Positions 17,086-25,655 are shown, numbered from the stretch's first letter. The stretch is 64,000 bases of DNA from Antiquaquibacter soli (GCF_030580675.1 NZ_JAUQUB010000005.1:1-64000), one strand, 5' to 3'. Notes: generated by a model not told the origin, from the letters alone. Numbers and translations are program-made.

Positions 17086-18252
17086 CTAGTCGCCCTTCAC
17101 GTTCACGATCTGGCGCAAGGTGTGCCGGATCGTCACGAGGTCGGCGGCGTCGGACATGATCTGGTCGATCGGCTTGTAGGCCGCCGGGATCTCGTCGATG
17201 AACGCCTCGGTGTCCCGGTACTCGATGCCGACCATGGCGGCCCTCAGGTCGTCCGCCGTGAACACCTTCCGCGCGGCCGACCGCGAGTACTCGCGCCCGG
17301 CGCCGTGCGGCGACGACATCAGGGACACCGGGTTGCCGAGCCCCTCGACGACGTAGGAGGCGGTACCCATCGAACCCGGGATGAGGCCTGCCTCGCCCAC
17401 CCGCGCCGAGATGGCGCCCTTCCGGGAAACCCACACGCGCTCGCCGAAGTGCTCCTCGACCTGCGTGAAGTTATGGTGGCAGTTGATCCGCTCCTGCTCG
17501 ATCACCGGCTCGTGCATCCACTCCGACACCTGCCGGACCACCCGGTCCATCATCTCCTCGCGGTTGAGGAGTGCGAACCGTTGGGCCCACCGGAGCTCGG
17601 CAATGTAGCGCTCGAACTCCTTGGTGCCCTCGACGAGGTAGGCGAGGTCGGGGTCGGGCAGCGCGATCCACCACTTCTCCATGAGGCCGCGAGCGACCCT
17701 GATGTGAGCCTGGGCGATCTTGTTGCCGACGCCCCTGGACCCCGAGTGCAAGAAGAGCCAGACGTCGTCTGACTCGTCGACCGACACCTCGATGAAGTGG
17801 TTGCCGCTGCCGAGCGTGCCGAGTTGCAGGTGCCAGTTGCCCGCGTACTGCTTCGGGTCGAAACCGCTCGCGTCCGCGAGCTCGGCGAGCTCGCGGGTGC
17901 GCGGCTCAGCCGTGGCGACGACCTTGCGGTTGTACGCGCCTGCCGAGGTGGGGATGGCCCGCTCGATCTGCTGGCGCAGCTCCGCCAGGCTGCCGGTGAG
18001 GTCGGTTCGGGTGAACTGGGTCCGCACCGCGATCATGCCGCAGCCGATGTCGACTCCCACTGCTGCGGGGATGACCGCGCGCAGTGTCGGGATGACCGAC
18101 CCGACGGTAGCGCCGAGCCCGAGGTGGGCATCCGGCATGAGTGCCAGGTGCGGGTAGATGAACGGCATGGTGGAGGTGGTGCGCGCCTGAGCCTCGGCCT
18201 TCTCGTCGAGGATGGACGCCCAGCTCACCAGCCGGTTCGTGATCTTCTTCAT
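17086..18252 (-). CDS. rtcB: RtcB-family RNA-splicing ligase
   Basis: 388-residue RtcB homologue. RtcB joins RNA 2',3'-cyclic phosphate (or 3'-phosphate) ends to 5'-OH ends using GTP and Mn2+. Metal-site motifs are present: MPDAHLGLGATVGSVIP near residue 40, GVDIGCGMIAVRTQF with the metal-binding Cys near residue 70, and GSGNHFIEV. The nucleotide segments HSGSRGVGNKIA and NCHHNF are also visible, as is a C-terminal SSPHGAGREYSRSAARK, the site of the guanylylated His. It belongs to the short, intein-free form. ATG start with GAAAGGA upstream. A 25-codon ORF and a hairpin lie between it and its likely promoter. Confidence 0.93.
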   Translation of the reverse strand: MKKITNRLVSWASILDEKAEAQARTTSTMPFIYPHLALMPDAHLGLGATVGSVIPTLRAVIPAAVGVDIGCGMIAVRTQFTRTDLTGSLAELRQQIERAIPTSAGAYNRKVVATAEPRTRELAELADASGFDPKQYAGNWHLQLGTLGSGNHFIEVSVDESDDVWLFLHSGSRGVGNKIAQAHIRVARGLMEKWWIALPDPDLAYLVEGTKEFERYIAELRWAQRFALLNREEMMDRVVRQVSEWMHEPVIEQERINCHHNFTQVEEHFGERVWVSRKGAISARVGEAGLIPGSMGTASYVVEGLGNPVSLMSSPHGAGREYSRSAARKVFTADDLRAAMVGIEYRDTEAFIDEIPAAYKPIDQIMSDAADLVTIRHTLRQIVNVKGD

Positions 18253-18324
18253 GGTCCTTTCGATTCTGTGGGGTGGAGTGGGGTGGGGTACCCGGGCATC
18301 CGACCCTGCAGTGTCGAAGAGGAT

Positions 18325-18346
18325 GTCCCGGGAACTCGCCCGGGAC
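18325..18346. terminator. Hairpin between the leader ORF and rtcB
   Basis: Perfect inverted repeat GTCCCGGG (18325-18332) / CCCGGGAC (18339-18346) with a 6-nt loop. It begins 9 bp after the stop of the 25-codon ORF on the minus strand and about 70 bp before rtcB. The position fits an attenuator or terminator between a leader peptide and rtcB; no T-run follows. Confidence 0.55.
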
Positions 18347-18355
18347 GGAGGTCCG

Positions 18356-18433
18356 TCAGGCGAGGCGAAGGAAGGCGCGATCGAGCCGCGCAGTGATCAG
18401 CTGCGCTTCGACGGTGTACTCGTTGCGAGTCAC
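18356..18433 (-). CDS. Possible 25-residue leader peptide upstream of rtcB
   Basis: GTG (18433-18431) to TGA (18358-18356) encodes MTRNEYTVEAQLITARLDRA followed by FLRLA, a short amphipathic helix. A GGAGG ribosome site lies 6 nt before the start, and 20 of the 25 third-codon bases are G or C, as in real genes here. A strong hairpin follows before rtcB. It could be a regulatory leader peptide or a small protein made with RtcB. No family is recognised, and chance cannot be excluded for so short a frame. Confidence 0.45.
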   Translation of the reverse strand: MTRNEYTVEAQLITARLDRAFLRLA

Positions 18434-18590
18434 GACAAGCCTCCTGGGGACGTGCGCCACGGTGGCGCGGACTCACGAGCATAGCTCGGCTCGCGGGAGG
18501 GTGGGGTCTCGAGTTCATAACAGCACGACCTTGTGCACAGATGACGGTGTTCGGGTCCGTGCCTCGAGGTGGGGCGCGCACGCTGGGGCG

Positions 18591-18989
18591 ATGACGATTC
18601 CCCACTACGACACCGTTCGCGACGAGCCCCTCCCTACCGATGACGCAGTGCTGAGCCGCCTCGATGATCTCCTCGAGGAGGGACTCGCGCTTCGCCTGTG
18701 GTTCATGTTCCTCGACGACGAGAGCTACCAGCTGCCGCTACTGCTGCCGATGGACCTCGGTGGCGCCCCCGGCAGCGACGACGTCGACGCGATCGCGCGG
18801 TTCATCGACGACCTCGCCGCGGCAGTGGATGCGGCGACCGCGATCGTCGTCGTCGAGTGGGGCGACCTCGACCACGCCGAGATCGCGGTCGAGTGGATGC
18901 GAGTCGTGGCCGCCGCGTGCTCGCAGTCGGGCGTGGACTACCGGGGTCCGTTCGAGTGCTCGCCGTTCGGGGTCCGGCCGCTCGGCTAG
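18591..18989 (+). CDS. Conserved protein of unknown function
   Basis: 132-residue acidic, soluble protein with a helix-rich N-terminus (AVLSRLDDLLEEGLALRLWF) and a mixed alpha/beta remainder. No domain is recognised. ATG at 18591 is the first good start. It is divergent from rtcB across the long gap. Its TAG and the TAG of the alpha/beta-hydrolase on the other strand share the palindrome CTAG at 18986-18989. Confidence 0.65.
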   Translation: MTIPHYDTVRDEPLPTDDAVLSRLDDLLEEGLALRLWFMFLDDESYQLPLLLPMDLGGAPGSDDVDAIARFIDDLAAAVDAATAIVVVEWGDLDHAEIAVEWMRVVAAACSQSGVDYRGPFECSPFGVRPLG

Positions 18990-19909
18990 CGTCGCCCGAG
19001 GAACTCTCGGACCGCCGCGGCGGACTCCTCGGGGCTGTTCAGCCACGGGGCGTGACCGCCGGGCACCTCCACGAGCTCGGCGGCGGGCATCCGCGACCAG
19101 GACGCTCGGCTGCGCTCCGGCGAGCCGAAGACGTCATCGGTGCCGAGCAGCAGGAGAGTGGGCGAGCTGATGCTCGACAGCTCGAGGGGCGTGAGGGCGG
19201 CGCGGCGGCGCACGCCGAGCACCGACGCGATCGCGCGGAAGAGTCCGGGCAATGTCTCGGCGAAGACGGCGCGACGCGATGCGTACCAGCCGACCGACAC
19301 GAGCTCGGGCGGCCACGGGTCGACCGCTCCGGGCCCGAGAGTGAGGGCGCTGTTAGCGCGGTACTGCTCGAGGGAGACCGGCTTCAGCAGCGCCCGCCCG
19401 AGCCCCGGGATCGCGGCCAGCCGCATCCCGATCGGAGCGATCAGGTTCTCGAACGCGGCCCCGGGCACGCCGACGAGCACGAGTCGACGGACGCGCTCCG
19501 GATGCCCGGCCGCGAAGTAGAGCGCGAACTGCCCGCCGAGCGAGTGCGCGACGATGTCGAACGACTCGATGCCTTCGGTCGCGGCCTCGATGACGTCCGT
19601 GGCGAACGAGCGCAGATCGGTGCGCGGTCCGAACCGGTAGCCGCCGGAGAGCCCGTGGCCGGGCCAGTCGACCGCGATCACCGGTGCGCCGTCGAACGCC
19701 GGGATGAGCGGGATCGCGGCCGCCGTCACCGACGCGATGCCGTGCAGCAGGAGTACGGGCGTGCGGCGCGTCGAGCCGGGGATCGACACGATGCGCACAT
19801 CGGTTCCGGCGACGTGGGCGAACCGCTCCGTCGGCGCGACGCCGTACTCGGCGTACAGTCGCGCCTCATCGGCGCGGAGGGCGGAGGCGAGCTCGGACTC
19901 TGTCGTCAC
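18986..19909 (-). CDS. Alpha/beta-fold hydrolase
   Basis: 307-residue alpha/beta hydrolase. The oxyanion segment LLLHGIASVTAAAI is near residue 53. The nucleophile elbow VAHSLGGQFAL (G-x-S-x-G variant with His-Ser-Leu-Gly-Gly) is near residue 120. The acid LLLGTDDVFGSPE and the catalytic His in VPGGHAPWLNSPEE complete the triad. Start GTG 19909: a TAACGT -10 (19921-19916) lies 6 nt upstream and overlaps the phoU stop codon, so it has its own leaderless promoter just after phoU. Substrate unknown; esterase, lipase or haloperoxidase-like activities are all possible. Confidence 0.82.
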   Translation of the reverse strand: MTTESELASALRADEARLYAEYGVAPTERFAHVAGTDVRIVSIPGSTRRTPVLLLHGIASVTAAAIPLIPAFDGAPVIAVDWPGHGLSGGYRFGPRTDLRSFATDVIEAATEGIESFDIVAHSLGGQFALYFAAGHPERVRRLVLVGVPGAAFENLIAPIGMRLAAIPGLGRALLKPVSLEQYRANSALTLGPGAVDPWPPELVSVGWYASRRAVFAETLPGLFRAIASVLGVRRRAALTPLELSSISSPTLLLLGTDDVFGSPERSRASWSRMPAAELVEVPGGHAPWLNSPEESAAAVREFLGRR

Positions 19910-19918
19910 GAGTCCACG

Positions 19919-20572
19919 TTAGACGTCGGAGGGCACCCAATCGCCCGTCGCGAGGTACTGCACCTTCTTCGCGATGGACACGGCGTGGTCCGCGAAGCGC
20001 TCGTGATAGCGGGAGGCGAGGGTCGCATCGACGGTGTCGACCGCCGCACCCTTCCAGGTCTCGCCGAGCACCTTGTCGAAGACCGCGAGGTGGAGGGCGT
20101 CCACCTTGTCGTCCTCGTTGCGGATCTCCTCGGCGACCTTGAGGTCCTCGGTCTTGAGCAGCTCGACGAGCTTCTTCGCGATCTCGACGTCGAGCGCACC
20201 CATCTCCGCGAACGTCGGGCGCAGCGACTTGGGAACGACCTTGTCGGGGAACCGGTACCGCGCGAGCTGTGCGATGTGCTCGGACATGTCGCCCATGCGC
20301 TCGAGCGACGCGCTGATGCGAAGCGCGGACACGACGATGCGCAGGTCGCGGGCGACCGGCTGCTGCCGGGCGAGGATGTTGATCGCCAGCTCGTCGAGCT
20401 CGGCGGCCGCCGCGTCGATCTTGTCGTCGTCCGCGATCACGGACTCGGCGAGGGATACGTTCGACTCGTTGAACGCCCGAGTGGCGTTCTCGATCGACAC
20501 CGCCACCAGGCCGGAGATCTCGACGAGCCGGTCCTGCACCTCTCGCAGTTCCTGCTGGAATACTTCGCGCAC
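19919..20572 (-). CDS. phoU: Phosphate-signalling regulator PhoU
   Basis: 217-residue PhoU, two copies of a three-helix bundle. It links the Pst transporter to the SenX3 kinase and damps phosphate signalling. Family features include the N-terminal FQQELREVQDRLVEISG, the metal-cluster motifs ADDDKIDA (first repeat) and RNEDDKVDAL (second repeat), and the segment LERMGDMSEHIAQLARY. GTG start at 20572 with an AAGGGAC-like site. Divergent from senX3; the 165-bp gap carries a PHO-box candidate. Confidence 0.95.
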   Translation of the reverse strand: MREVFQQELREVQDRLVEISGLVAVSIENATRAFNESNVSLAESVIADDDKIDAAAAELDELAINILARQQPVARDLRIVVSALRISASLERMGDMSEHIAQLARYRFPDKVVPKSLRPTFAEMGALDVEIAKKLVELLKTEDLKVAEEIRNEDDKVDALHLAVFDKVLGETWKGAAVDTVDATLASRYHERFADHAVSIAKKVQYLATGDWVPSDV

Positions 20573-20635
20573 GTTAGTCCCTTCGTCACGGGCATGACGA
20601 AGCCCGCACGGTTCAGACCTACAGTGCCGTCGTCA

Positions 20636-20692
20636 GGTTAACGTTCGGTGCCCTAGGACTGAACATCACCCGAAGTGATCTGGAAGGTGAAC
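20636..20692. promoter_or_regulatory. Candidate PHO box between phoU and senX3
   Basis: GTTCACCTTCC on the minus strand (20692-20682) matches the pstS upstream 11-mer at 10 of 11 positions. GGTTAACGTTC (20636-20646, plus strand) resembles the second pstS element. The 11-mer lies about 10 bp upstream of the expected senX3 -35 region, so RegX3 could autoregulate senX3-regX3 as well as phoU. Confidence 0.55.
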
Positions 20693-20737
20693 AACTTGTA
20701 ACCGGACCACCCGGATGCTGTAACTAATCTAGTGCCC

Positions 20738-21892
20738 ATGGACTCCGCGTGGCTGGTGCCAGCCGCCCTGGCCTTCGGCATCGCGCTGGGGGCGGGCGTG
20801 TTCGCCATCGTCCTCATGGCCGCTCGCCGCGGCCAGCGCGCGGCCGACGTCGTGTCCACCGCCGTGCCCGACGGGGTCGACCAGGTGCTCGACGCCCTCG
20901 AGTCCGCGGGGGTGGTGCTCGACCCGTCGAACAATGTCGTGAAGGCGTCGCCGGGGGCCATGGCGTTCGGGCTCGTCTGGCACCAGGCGCTCGTGCATCC
21001 GGAGCTCGTTGCGCTCGTCGACCGGGTGCGGCGCACCGGCGAGCCCGTCACCGAGGAGTTGCACTTGAGCCGCGGTCCCTTCGGCGACGCGGCCATCTAT
21101 CTCTTCGTGCGCGTCGCGCGCCTCGGTGCCCGATACATCCTCCTGCTCGCCGAGGACCGCACCGAGTCCTACCGGCTCGAGGAGGTCCGCCGCGACTTCG
21201 TGGCCAACATCAGCCACGAGCTCAAGACGCCGATCGGTGCGGTGGGCCTGCTCGCGGAAGCCCTCGTGAGCGCATCCGACGAGCCCGAGCAGGTCAAGCG
21301 GTTCGCGAAGCGGCTGACCAAGGAGTCGGAGCGGCTCGCGCGGATCACCCAGGAGATCATCGAGCTCTCCCGGCTTCAGGCGACGGATGCCCTGACCCGC
21401 GCCGACCTCGTCGACATCGACCACGTGGTCGCCGTCGCAATCGATCAGAACCGCGTCGTCGCCGACTCTCACCGCATCAACCTGGTCAGCGGAGGGGATG
21501 CCGGTGCCGAGGTCTTCGGCGACGAGACGCTGCTCGTGACCGCGCTCCACAACCTCATCGCCAACGCCATCCAGTACTCCCCGGAGGGATCGCGCATCGG
21601 TATCGGCGTCAGCCAGAGGGACGGAATCGTGGAGATCGCCGTGACCGACCAGGGCGTCGGGATTCCCGAGGATGAACTCGACCGGGTCTTCGAGCGCTTC
21701 TTCCGCAGCGATCCCGCGCGGAGCCGCAACACCGGCGGCAGCGGCCTCGGCCTGTCGATCGTCAAGCACGTCGTCCAGAACCACGGCGGAGACATCCGCG
21801 TCTGGTCTCAGCCCGGCAACGGGTCGACCTTCACCATCCGACTCCCCGAGGCGAACCGCGCCGTGGGGGCTTCACTGGGAGCACACGCATGA
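20738..21892 (+). CDS. senX3: Phosphate-sensing histidine kinase SenX3
   Basis: 384-residue membrane histidine kinase. There is one N-terminal membrane helix (AWLVPAALAFGIALGAGVFA), a PAS-like region (about 45-145), the H-box VANISHELKTPIGAVGLLAE with phospho-His near residue 160, and the N, G1 and G2 ATP-binding boxes (NLIANAIQYSPEG, VTDQGVGIPEDEL, GGSGLGLSIVKHV). A TAATCT -10 (20725-20730) lies 7 nt before this ATG, which favours it over the in-frame GTG six bases earlier. The last bases overlap regX3 (ATGA). With RegX3 it controls the pst genes of this window. Confidence 0.94.
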   Translation: MDSAWLVPAALAFGIALGAGVFAIVLMAARRGQRAADVVSTAVPDGVDQVLDALESAGVVLDPSNNVVKASPGAMAFGLVWHQALVHPELVALVDRVRRTGEPVTEELHLSRGPFGDAAIYLFVRVARLGARYILLLAEDRTESYRLEEVRRDFVANISHELKTPIGAVGLLAEALVSASDEPEQVKRFAKRLTKESERLARITQEIIELSRLQATDALTRADLVDIDHVVAVAIDQNRVVADSHRINLVSGGDAGAEVFGDETLLVTALHNLIANAIQYSPEGSRIGIGVSQRDGIVEIAVTDQGVGIPEDELDRVFERFFRSDPARSRNTGGSGLGLSIVKHVVQNHGGDIRVWSQPGNGSTFTIRLPEANRAVGASLGAHA

Positions 21893-22569
21893 CCCGCATC
21901 CTGATCGTCGAAGACGAGTCGTCGCTGAGCGAGCCCCTCGCATTCCTCCTCGACCGCGAGGGCTATGAGACCGTGATCGCCGCGGACGGGCTGACGGCCC
22001 TGGCCGAGTTCGACAAGAACGGCGCCGACCTGGTGCTTCTCGACCTCATGCTGCCGGGGCTGCCGGGTACCGAGGTGTGCCGCGAACTGCGCACCCGGTC
22101 GAGCGTGCCCATCATCATGCTGACCGCGAAGGACAGCGAGGTCGACATCGTCGTGGGCCTCGAACTCGGTGCGGACGACTACGTCACCAAGCCGTATTCG
22201 ACCCGGGAGCTGCTCGCGCGCATCCGGGCTGTGCTGCGCCGCCGCACGGACACCGAGCTCGACGAGGACCAGATCCTCGAGGCCGGCACCGTGCGGATGG
22301 ATGTCGAGCGCCACGCGGTCACCGTCGACGGCCGGGAGACGCCGATGCCCCTCAAGGAGTTCGAGCTTCTCGAACTGCTGCTGCGCAACGCGGGCCGCGT
22401 GCTCACGCGCGGCCAGCTCATCGACCGGGTGTGGGGTTCCGACTACTTCGGAGACACCAAGACGCTCGACGTGCACATCAAGCGCATCCGCTCGAAGATC
22501 GAAAAGGTGCCGTCGGAGCCGACGATGCTCGTCACGGTCCGAGGGCTCGGCTACCGCTTCGAGGCCTGA
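21889..22569 (+). CDS. regX3: Phosphate response regulator RegX3
   Basis: 226-residue OmpR-family regulator. The receiver has the acidic pair EDE near the N-terminus, the phospho-acceptor Asp in LVLLDLMLPGLPG near residue 52, and Lys in YVTKPYSTRELLARI. The winged helix (MPLKEFELLELLLRNAGRVL ... TLDVHIKRIRSKIE) binds DNA. The ATG overlaps the senX3 stop, so the pair is co-translated. Likely targets in the window are the PHO-box candidates before pstS and at phoU/senX3. Confidence 0.95.
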   Translation: MTRILIVEDESSLSEPLAFLLDREGYETVIAADGLTALAEFDKNGADLVLLDLMLPGLPGTEVCRELRTRSSVPIIMLTAKDSEVDIVVGLELGADDYVTKPYSTRELLARIRAVLRRRTDTELDEDQILEAGTVRMDVERHAVTVDGRETPMPLKEFELLELLLRNAGRVLTRGQLIDRVWGSDYFGDTKTLDVHIKRIRSKIEKVPSEPTMLVTVRGLGYRFEA

Positions 22570-22600
22570 GCCTCCCCGGCAACCGAGCCCTCGCCTCTGC

Positions 22601-24478
22601 CTAGCAGCCCGTGAGGTCCTCGACGGCGGGGGTCAGCGAGACCGGTCCGCCGAGAAGGGTGACGCGGCTGACGTGAAGCCGCTCGAGCTCTGAGAGAACA
22701 CCGGCCGGCACGCAGGTGGTAGGGACGACGTACAGCGGCGCGTCGAGCCCCGCCGCCAGTGACGAGCCGGCAAGCGCGTCCGGGAACTTGAGACCGGTCG
22801 CGAGGAACGCGTGCGACGCGACATCGAAGGCTGCAGCGTTGATCGAGATGGATGCGGCGTAGCGATCGGCGCCCGACCGGCGTTCCACCGGGTACAGTCC
22901 GCTGAGCTGCGACTCGATCTGAGGAGAGACGGATGCGGGGCCACCGGCGATCTGAATGGTCGACGGAGTGAGGCTCGCAATGAGTGCAAGAGTGACCGGG
23001 TCGACGCTCGACGCGAGCCCGTCCACGAGGAGCACGGGAGTACCGTTGCCTGCACCGGCCGCGCCCGCGCTCAGTGCGTCGGGAAAGTTGCGTCCCGTGG
23101 TGATGTAGATCGAGTCGACGTCGTCGAAACCGTAGTCAACGATGTTCCGTGAAGCCTCGTAGCGGTCGGCGCCGGAGAGCCGCTCGACGTTGCCGTCGCC
23201 GACAAGGCCGGTGAGCTGATCGAACACCGCGTCCGAGACGGATGCCGGCCCGCCGACGATGACGGCGTGCGTCGCACCGAGCCGCTGGATTTCTGCCACC
23301 ACCGCGGGGGGCAGGGCATCGGTGTTCGTGAGCAGGAGCGGGGCGTCGAAGACACCGGCGGTGGGGCCGGCCGAGAGGGCGTCGGGATAGTTGAGGCCGG
23401 TGGCGATGAAGACGTTCGCCGACCCCGAGGGGAACGCGGTCTGGGAGATGTTGACGGCGACGTCGAAGCGGTCTGCGCCGGCGATGCGGTCCACCTCGAT
23501 CCCGAGGTCGGTCACGGTGTCGTCGTACTGGTTGGCGACGTAGAGGTGAGCGCCGTCGGGCGACTGGGCGACGCCGAACGGACTCTCGCCGACGGGGATG
23601 GTCCCGATCACCTGTCGCGTGGCGATGGAGATCTGCTCCAGCGAGTCGGTGTCCGACGTGGTGACGTAGGCGAGGCCTCCAGCGAAGAGGATGTCGGTCG
23701 GGTACCCGCCGACCGGGATGGTGGCGACCTCGGTGTCCGTCGCGACGCTGACGACCGACACGGTGTCCGCGATGGCGTCGGAGTTGTTGGTGACCCAGAT
23801 CTCGGTGCCGTCGGGCGACAGTTCCGCTTCGACGGGGAAGTCGCCGACCGGGATGCCCGACCCGATGGGCTCCATCGTCGCCGTGTCGAGCTTCAGGAGC
23901 TGGTCGGCGTTCGTGTCGGTGACGTAGAGGGCCGACTCGTCCGCGCTGAGGGCCGCGCCCTCCGGGTACCCGGTGTAGTCGTAGAAGTCGACGACGGCGC
24001 GCGTCGCCACGTCGATCTTGGCGACGACCCCGTTGAAGTAGTTGGTGACGTAGGCGATGGCGCCATCGGACGTGAAGTCGATCGCGTGGGGGCCGGAGCC
24101 GCCCGAATTGATGGTGGTGACGACCGAGTCGGTTGCCGTGTCGATGATGCTGATCGTCGTCGACCCCCAGTTGCCGACCCACACCTCGGAGCCGTCGGGA
24201 GTGGTGGAGATCCCCAGGGGCTGGTCGCCCACGGGGATGGTGCCGACGCCGGTCGCCGCGGCGACGTCGATCACGGTGACGGTGTCTGATTCGCGATTGG
24301 TGACGTACGCCGTCGAACTGTCGGAGCTGAAGGCGATGAATCGGGGCGTGTCGCCGACGGGGATCGTGTCGAGGACGCCGACTCCGGAGGCGGTGAGGGG
24401 GGATGCGACGAGCATCCCCGCGGCGAGGAGGGGAACAACCGCGACGGCAGCGGCGCGGGACAGGGTGCGAGCGGGCAC
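22601..24478 (-). CDS. Secreted YVTN beta-propeller protein with three cell-wall-binding repeats
   Basis: 625-residue exported protein. It has a signal peptide (about 1-32, LSRAAAVAVVPLLAAGMLVA), then a YVTN-type propeller of about seven blades with repeated TIPVGD/YVTN units (about 35-325). Three CWB2-type cell-wall-binding repeats follow, each opening with a V-RxxGADRY/F motif (starts near 330, 425 and 520) and containing GGPASVS. The CWB2 part should anchor it to the wall and the propeller could bind partner molecules. GTG start with GGAG upstream. A 21-bp inverted repeat lies about 60 bp upstream and could be an operator. Ligand unknown. Confidence 0.85.
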   Translation of the reverse strand: MPARTLSRAAAVAVVPLLAAGMLVASPLTASGVGVLDTIPVGDTPRFIAFSSDSSTAYVTNRESDTVTVIDVAAATGVGTIPVGDQPLGISTTPDGSEVWVGNWGSTTISIIDTATDSVVTTINSGGSGPHAIDFTSDGAIAYVTNYFNGVVAKIDVATRAVVDFYDYTGYPEGAALSADESALYVTDTNADQLLKLDTATMEPIGSGIPVGDFPVEAELSPDGTEIWVTNNSDAIADTVSVVSVATDTEVATIPVGGYPTDILFAGGLAYVTTSDTDSLEQISIATRQVIGTIPVGESPFGVAQSPDGAHLYVANQYDDTVTDLGIEVDRIAGADRFDVAVNISQTAFPSGSANVFIATGLNYPDALSAGPTAGVFDAPLLLTNTDALPPAVVAEIQRLGATHAVIVGGPASVSDAVFDQLTGLVGDGNVERLSGADRYEASRNIVDYGFDDVDSIYITTGRNFPDALSAGAAGAGNGTPVLLVDGLASSVDPVTLALIASLTPSTIQIAGGPASVSPQIESQLSGLYPVERRSGADRYAASISINAAAFDVASHAFLATGLKFPDALAGSSLAAGLDAPLYVVPTTCVPAGVLSELERLHVSRVTLLGGPVSLTPAVEDLTGC

Positions 24479-24535
24479 GAGTACTCCAAGGGTCGGAAGT
24501 GGACGTGCCCAGGCTAGGGACGCGGCGCTACCCGG

Positions 24536-24556
24536 TGAGTAGGTAGTGGCTACTCA
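24536..24556. promoter_or_regulatory. 21-bp inverted repeat upstream of the YVTN/CWB2 gene
   Basis: TGAGTAG (24536-24542) and CTACTCA (24550-24556) with a 7-nt spacer, about 58-78 bp upstream of the 24478 start and 20 bp past the lpqE stop. It may be an operator of the wall-protein gene, or a weak hairpin after lpqE. Confidence 0.45.
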
Positions 24557-24575
24557 ATTCCTCAGAGGAACGGGA

Positions 24576-25073
24576 CTAGCGGAGTACGGCGGGCGGGGCG
24601 AGCTCGGAGTACTCGCCCGTCGCCTCGAGCACGGGCACGAGCAGGAGCTTGCCCTCGGCGTCGCCCTGCTGGACGTAGACGGGGAGAAGGCCGCCCGCAG
24701 CGACGTCGGGGTTGAGGACGACGATCTGCTCCGCATCGGGGGTGCTGCCGAACTCCACCGTCTCGCCCGAGCGGACCGGCTGGGTGATCGTCTGCTTCTC
24801 GCCGTCGGAGTCGACCTGGATGGTGACGTTGGTGATGCGCCCGTTGTTGTGGATCGCCGTCACGAGGCTGATGGCGTGGCCGTCCTCGTTGATGATGCCG
24901 ACCATGTTGAGCACGCGGACGTCGCCGACGGTGGCGCCGACGCCATCGCTCGGGTCGTAGTAGTTGAGCGTCGCGGTGGGGGTGATGAAGACGCACCCGG
25001 TGGTGCCGACGGCGATGCTGGCGGCGAGGACGACGGTAGCCGCGGCGCGGGCGGCACGACTGCGGGTGATCAC
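24576..25073 (-). CDS. lpqE: LpqE-like lipoprotein
   Basis: 165-residue lipoprotein: signal peptide with lipobox TTGC (Cys-27), then a small beta-rich domain. The position directly divergent from carD is that of lpqE in mycobacteria, and the size is similar (about 180 there). A TAGACT -10 (25085-25080) lies 6 nt before the GTG start, so the mRNA should be leaderless. The molecular role is not established. The call rests on lipobox, size and synteny, since the mature sequence alone has no motif I can tie to a function. Confidence 0.7.
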   Translation of the reverse strand: MITRSRAARAAATVVLAASIAVGTTGCVFITPTATLNYYDPSDGVGATVGDVRVLNMVGIINEDGHAISLVTAIHNNGRITNVTIQVDSDGEKQTITQPVRSGETVEFGSTPDAEQIVVLNPDVAAGGLLPVYVQQGDAEGKLLLVPVLEATGEYSELAPPAVLR

Positions 25074-25138
25074 GCGACAAGTCTACCCAGTCGCGCTCGC
25101 GGCCGCCGACTTAGGCGAACCTTAGTAAAAGTTGCCTG

Positions 25139-25147
25139 TGATAAACT
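25139..25147 (+). promoter_or_regulatory. Extended -10 promoter of carD
   Basis: TGATAAACT is an extended -10 (TGn plus TAAACT). No good -35 is seen 17 bp upstream, as expected for an extended -10 promoter. Transcription should start near 25154, leaving a short leader with GAAAGGA before the carD ATG. Confidence 0.6.
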
Positions 25148-25172
25148 AGGCGTCTTCGAAAGGACCCCCTTC

Positions 25173-25655
25173 ATGCTGTTTGAAGTCGGCGAGACTGTCG
25201 TTTATCCCCACCACGGTGCCGCCACCATCACCGAGGTGAAGAAGCGCATCATCAAGGGGGAAGAAAAGCTCTACCTCAAGCTCAACGTCACTCAGGGCGA
25301 TCTCACCATCGAGGTCCCCGCGGAGAACGTGGACCTCGTGGGTGTGCGTGACGTCATCGGCAAGGAGGGCCTCGACAAGGTCTTCGAGGTGCTGCGCGCT
25401 CCCTTCACGGAGGAGCCGACCAACTGGAGCCGCCGCTACAAGGCGAACCTCGAGAAGCTCGCCTCCGGCGACGTCATCAAGGTCTCCGAGGTCGTCCGCG
25501 ACCTGTGGCGTCGCGACCAGGACCGCGGCCTTTCCGCCGGGGAGAAGCGGATGCTCGCCAAGGCCCGCCAGATCCTGATCTCCGAGCTCGCCCTCGCCGA
25601 GAAGACCGACGAGGAGAAGGCCTCGAGCGTTCTGGACGAGGTGCTCGCCTCCTAG
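25173..25655 (+). CDS. carD: CarD-family RNA-polymerase-binding regulator
   Basis: 160-residue CarD, which binds the RNA polymerase beta subunit and stabilises open complexes, notably at rRNA promoters. The N-terminal Tudor-like interaction domain is intact ([20 protein letters not shown]), and the helical C-terminal DNA-binding domain contains the conserved Trp in [20 protein letters not shown] start preceded by GAAAGGA. It opens the conserved row carD-ispDF-cysS-rlmB, although ispDF and cysS have their own leaderless promoters. Confidence 0.96.
   Translation: MLFEVGETVVYPHHGAATITEVKKRIIKGEEKLYLKLNVTQGDLTIEVPAENVDLVGVRDVIGKEGLDKVFEVLRAPFTEEPTNWSRRYKANLEKLASGDVIKVSEVVRDLWRRDQDRGLSAGEKRMLAKARQILISELALAEKTDEEKASSVLDEVLAS

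Larger units (their letters stand above)
18253..18590. other. 338-bp gap upstream of rtcB: leader ORF, hairpin, no annotated gene otherwise
   Basis: This is the only gap above 300 bp in the window. It holds a 25-codon ORF on the minus strand with a good ribosome site (18356-18433) and a perfect GC-rich hairpin (18325-18346). A stretch at 18434-18590 contains the promoter region for both directions. I see no convincing paired -35/-10 hexamers there. The next gene starts at 18591 with CACGCT 6 nt before its ATG. Confidence 0.6.

Noticed and set aside
18698-20641. Very long open frame on the plus strand opposite the alpha/beta hydrolase and phoU
   Set aside because: Arg/Asp/Gly-rich translation with no domain; it is the antisense of two well-supported genes and arises from high GC at third positions.
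25111-25129. DtxR-box-like sequence TTAGGCGAACCTTAGTAA upstream of carD
   Set aside because: Too many mismatches to the 19-bp consensus compared with the two boxes at 61367 and 61424.
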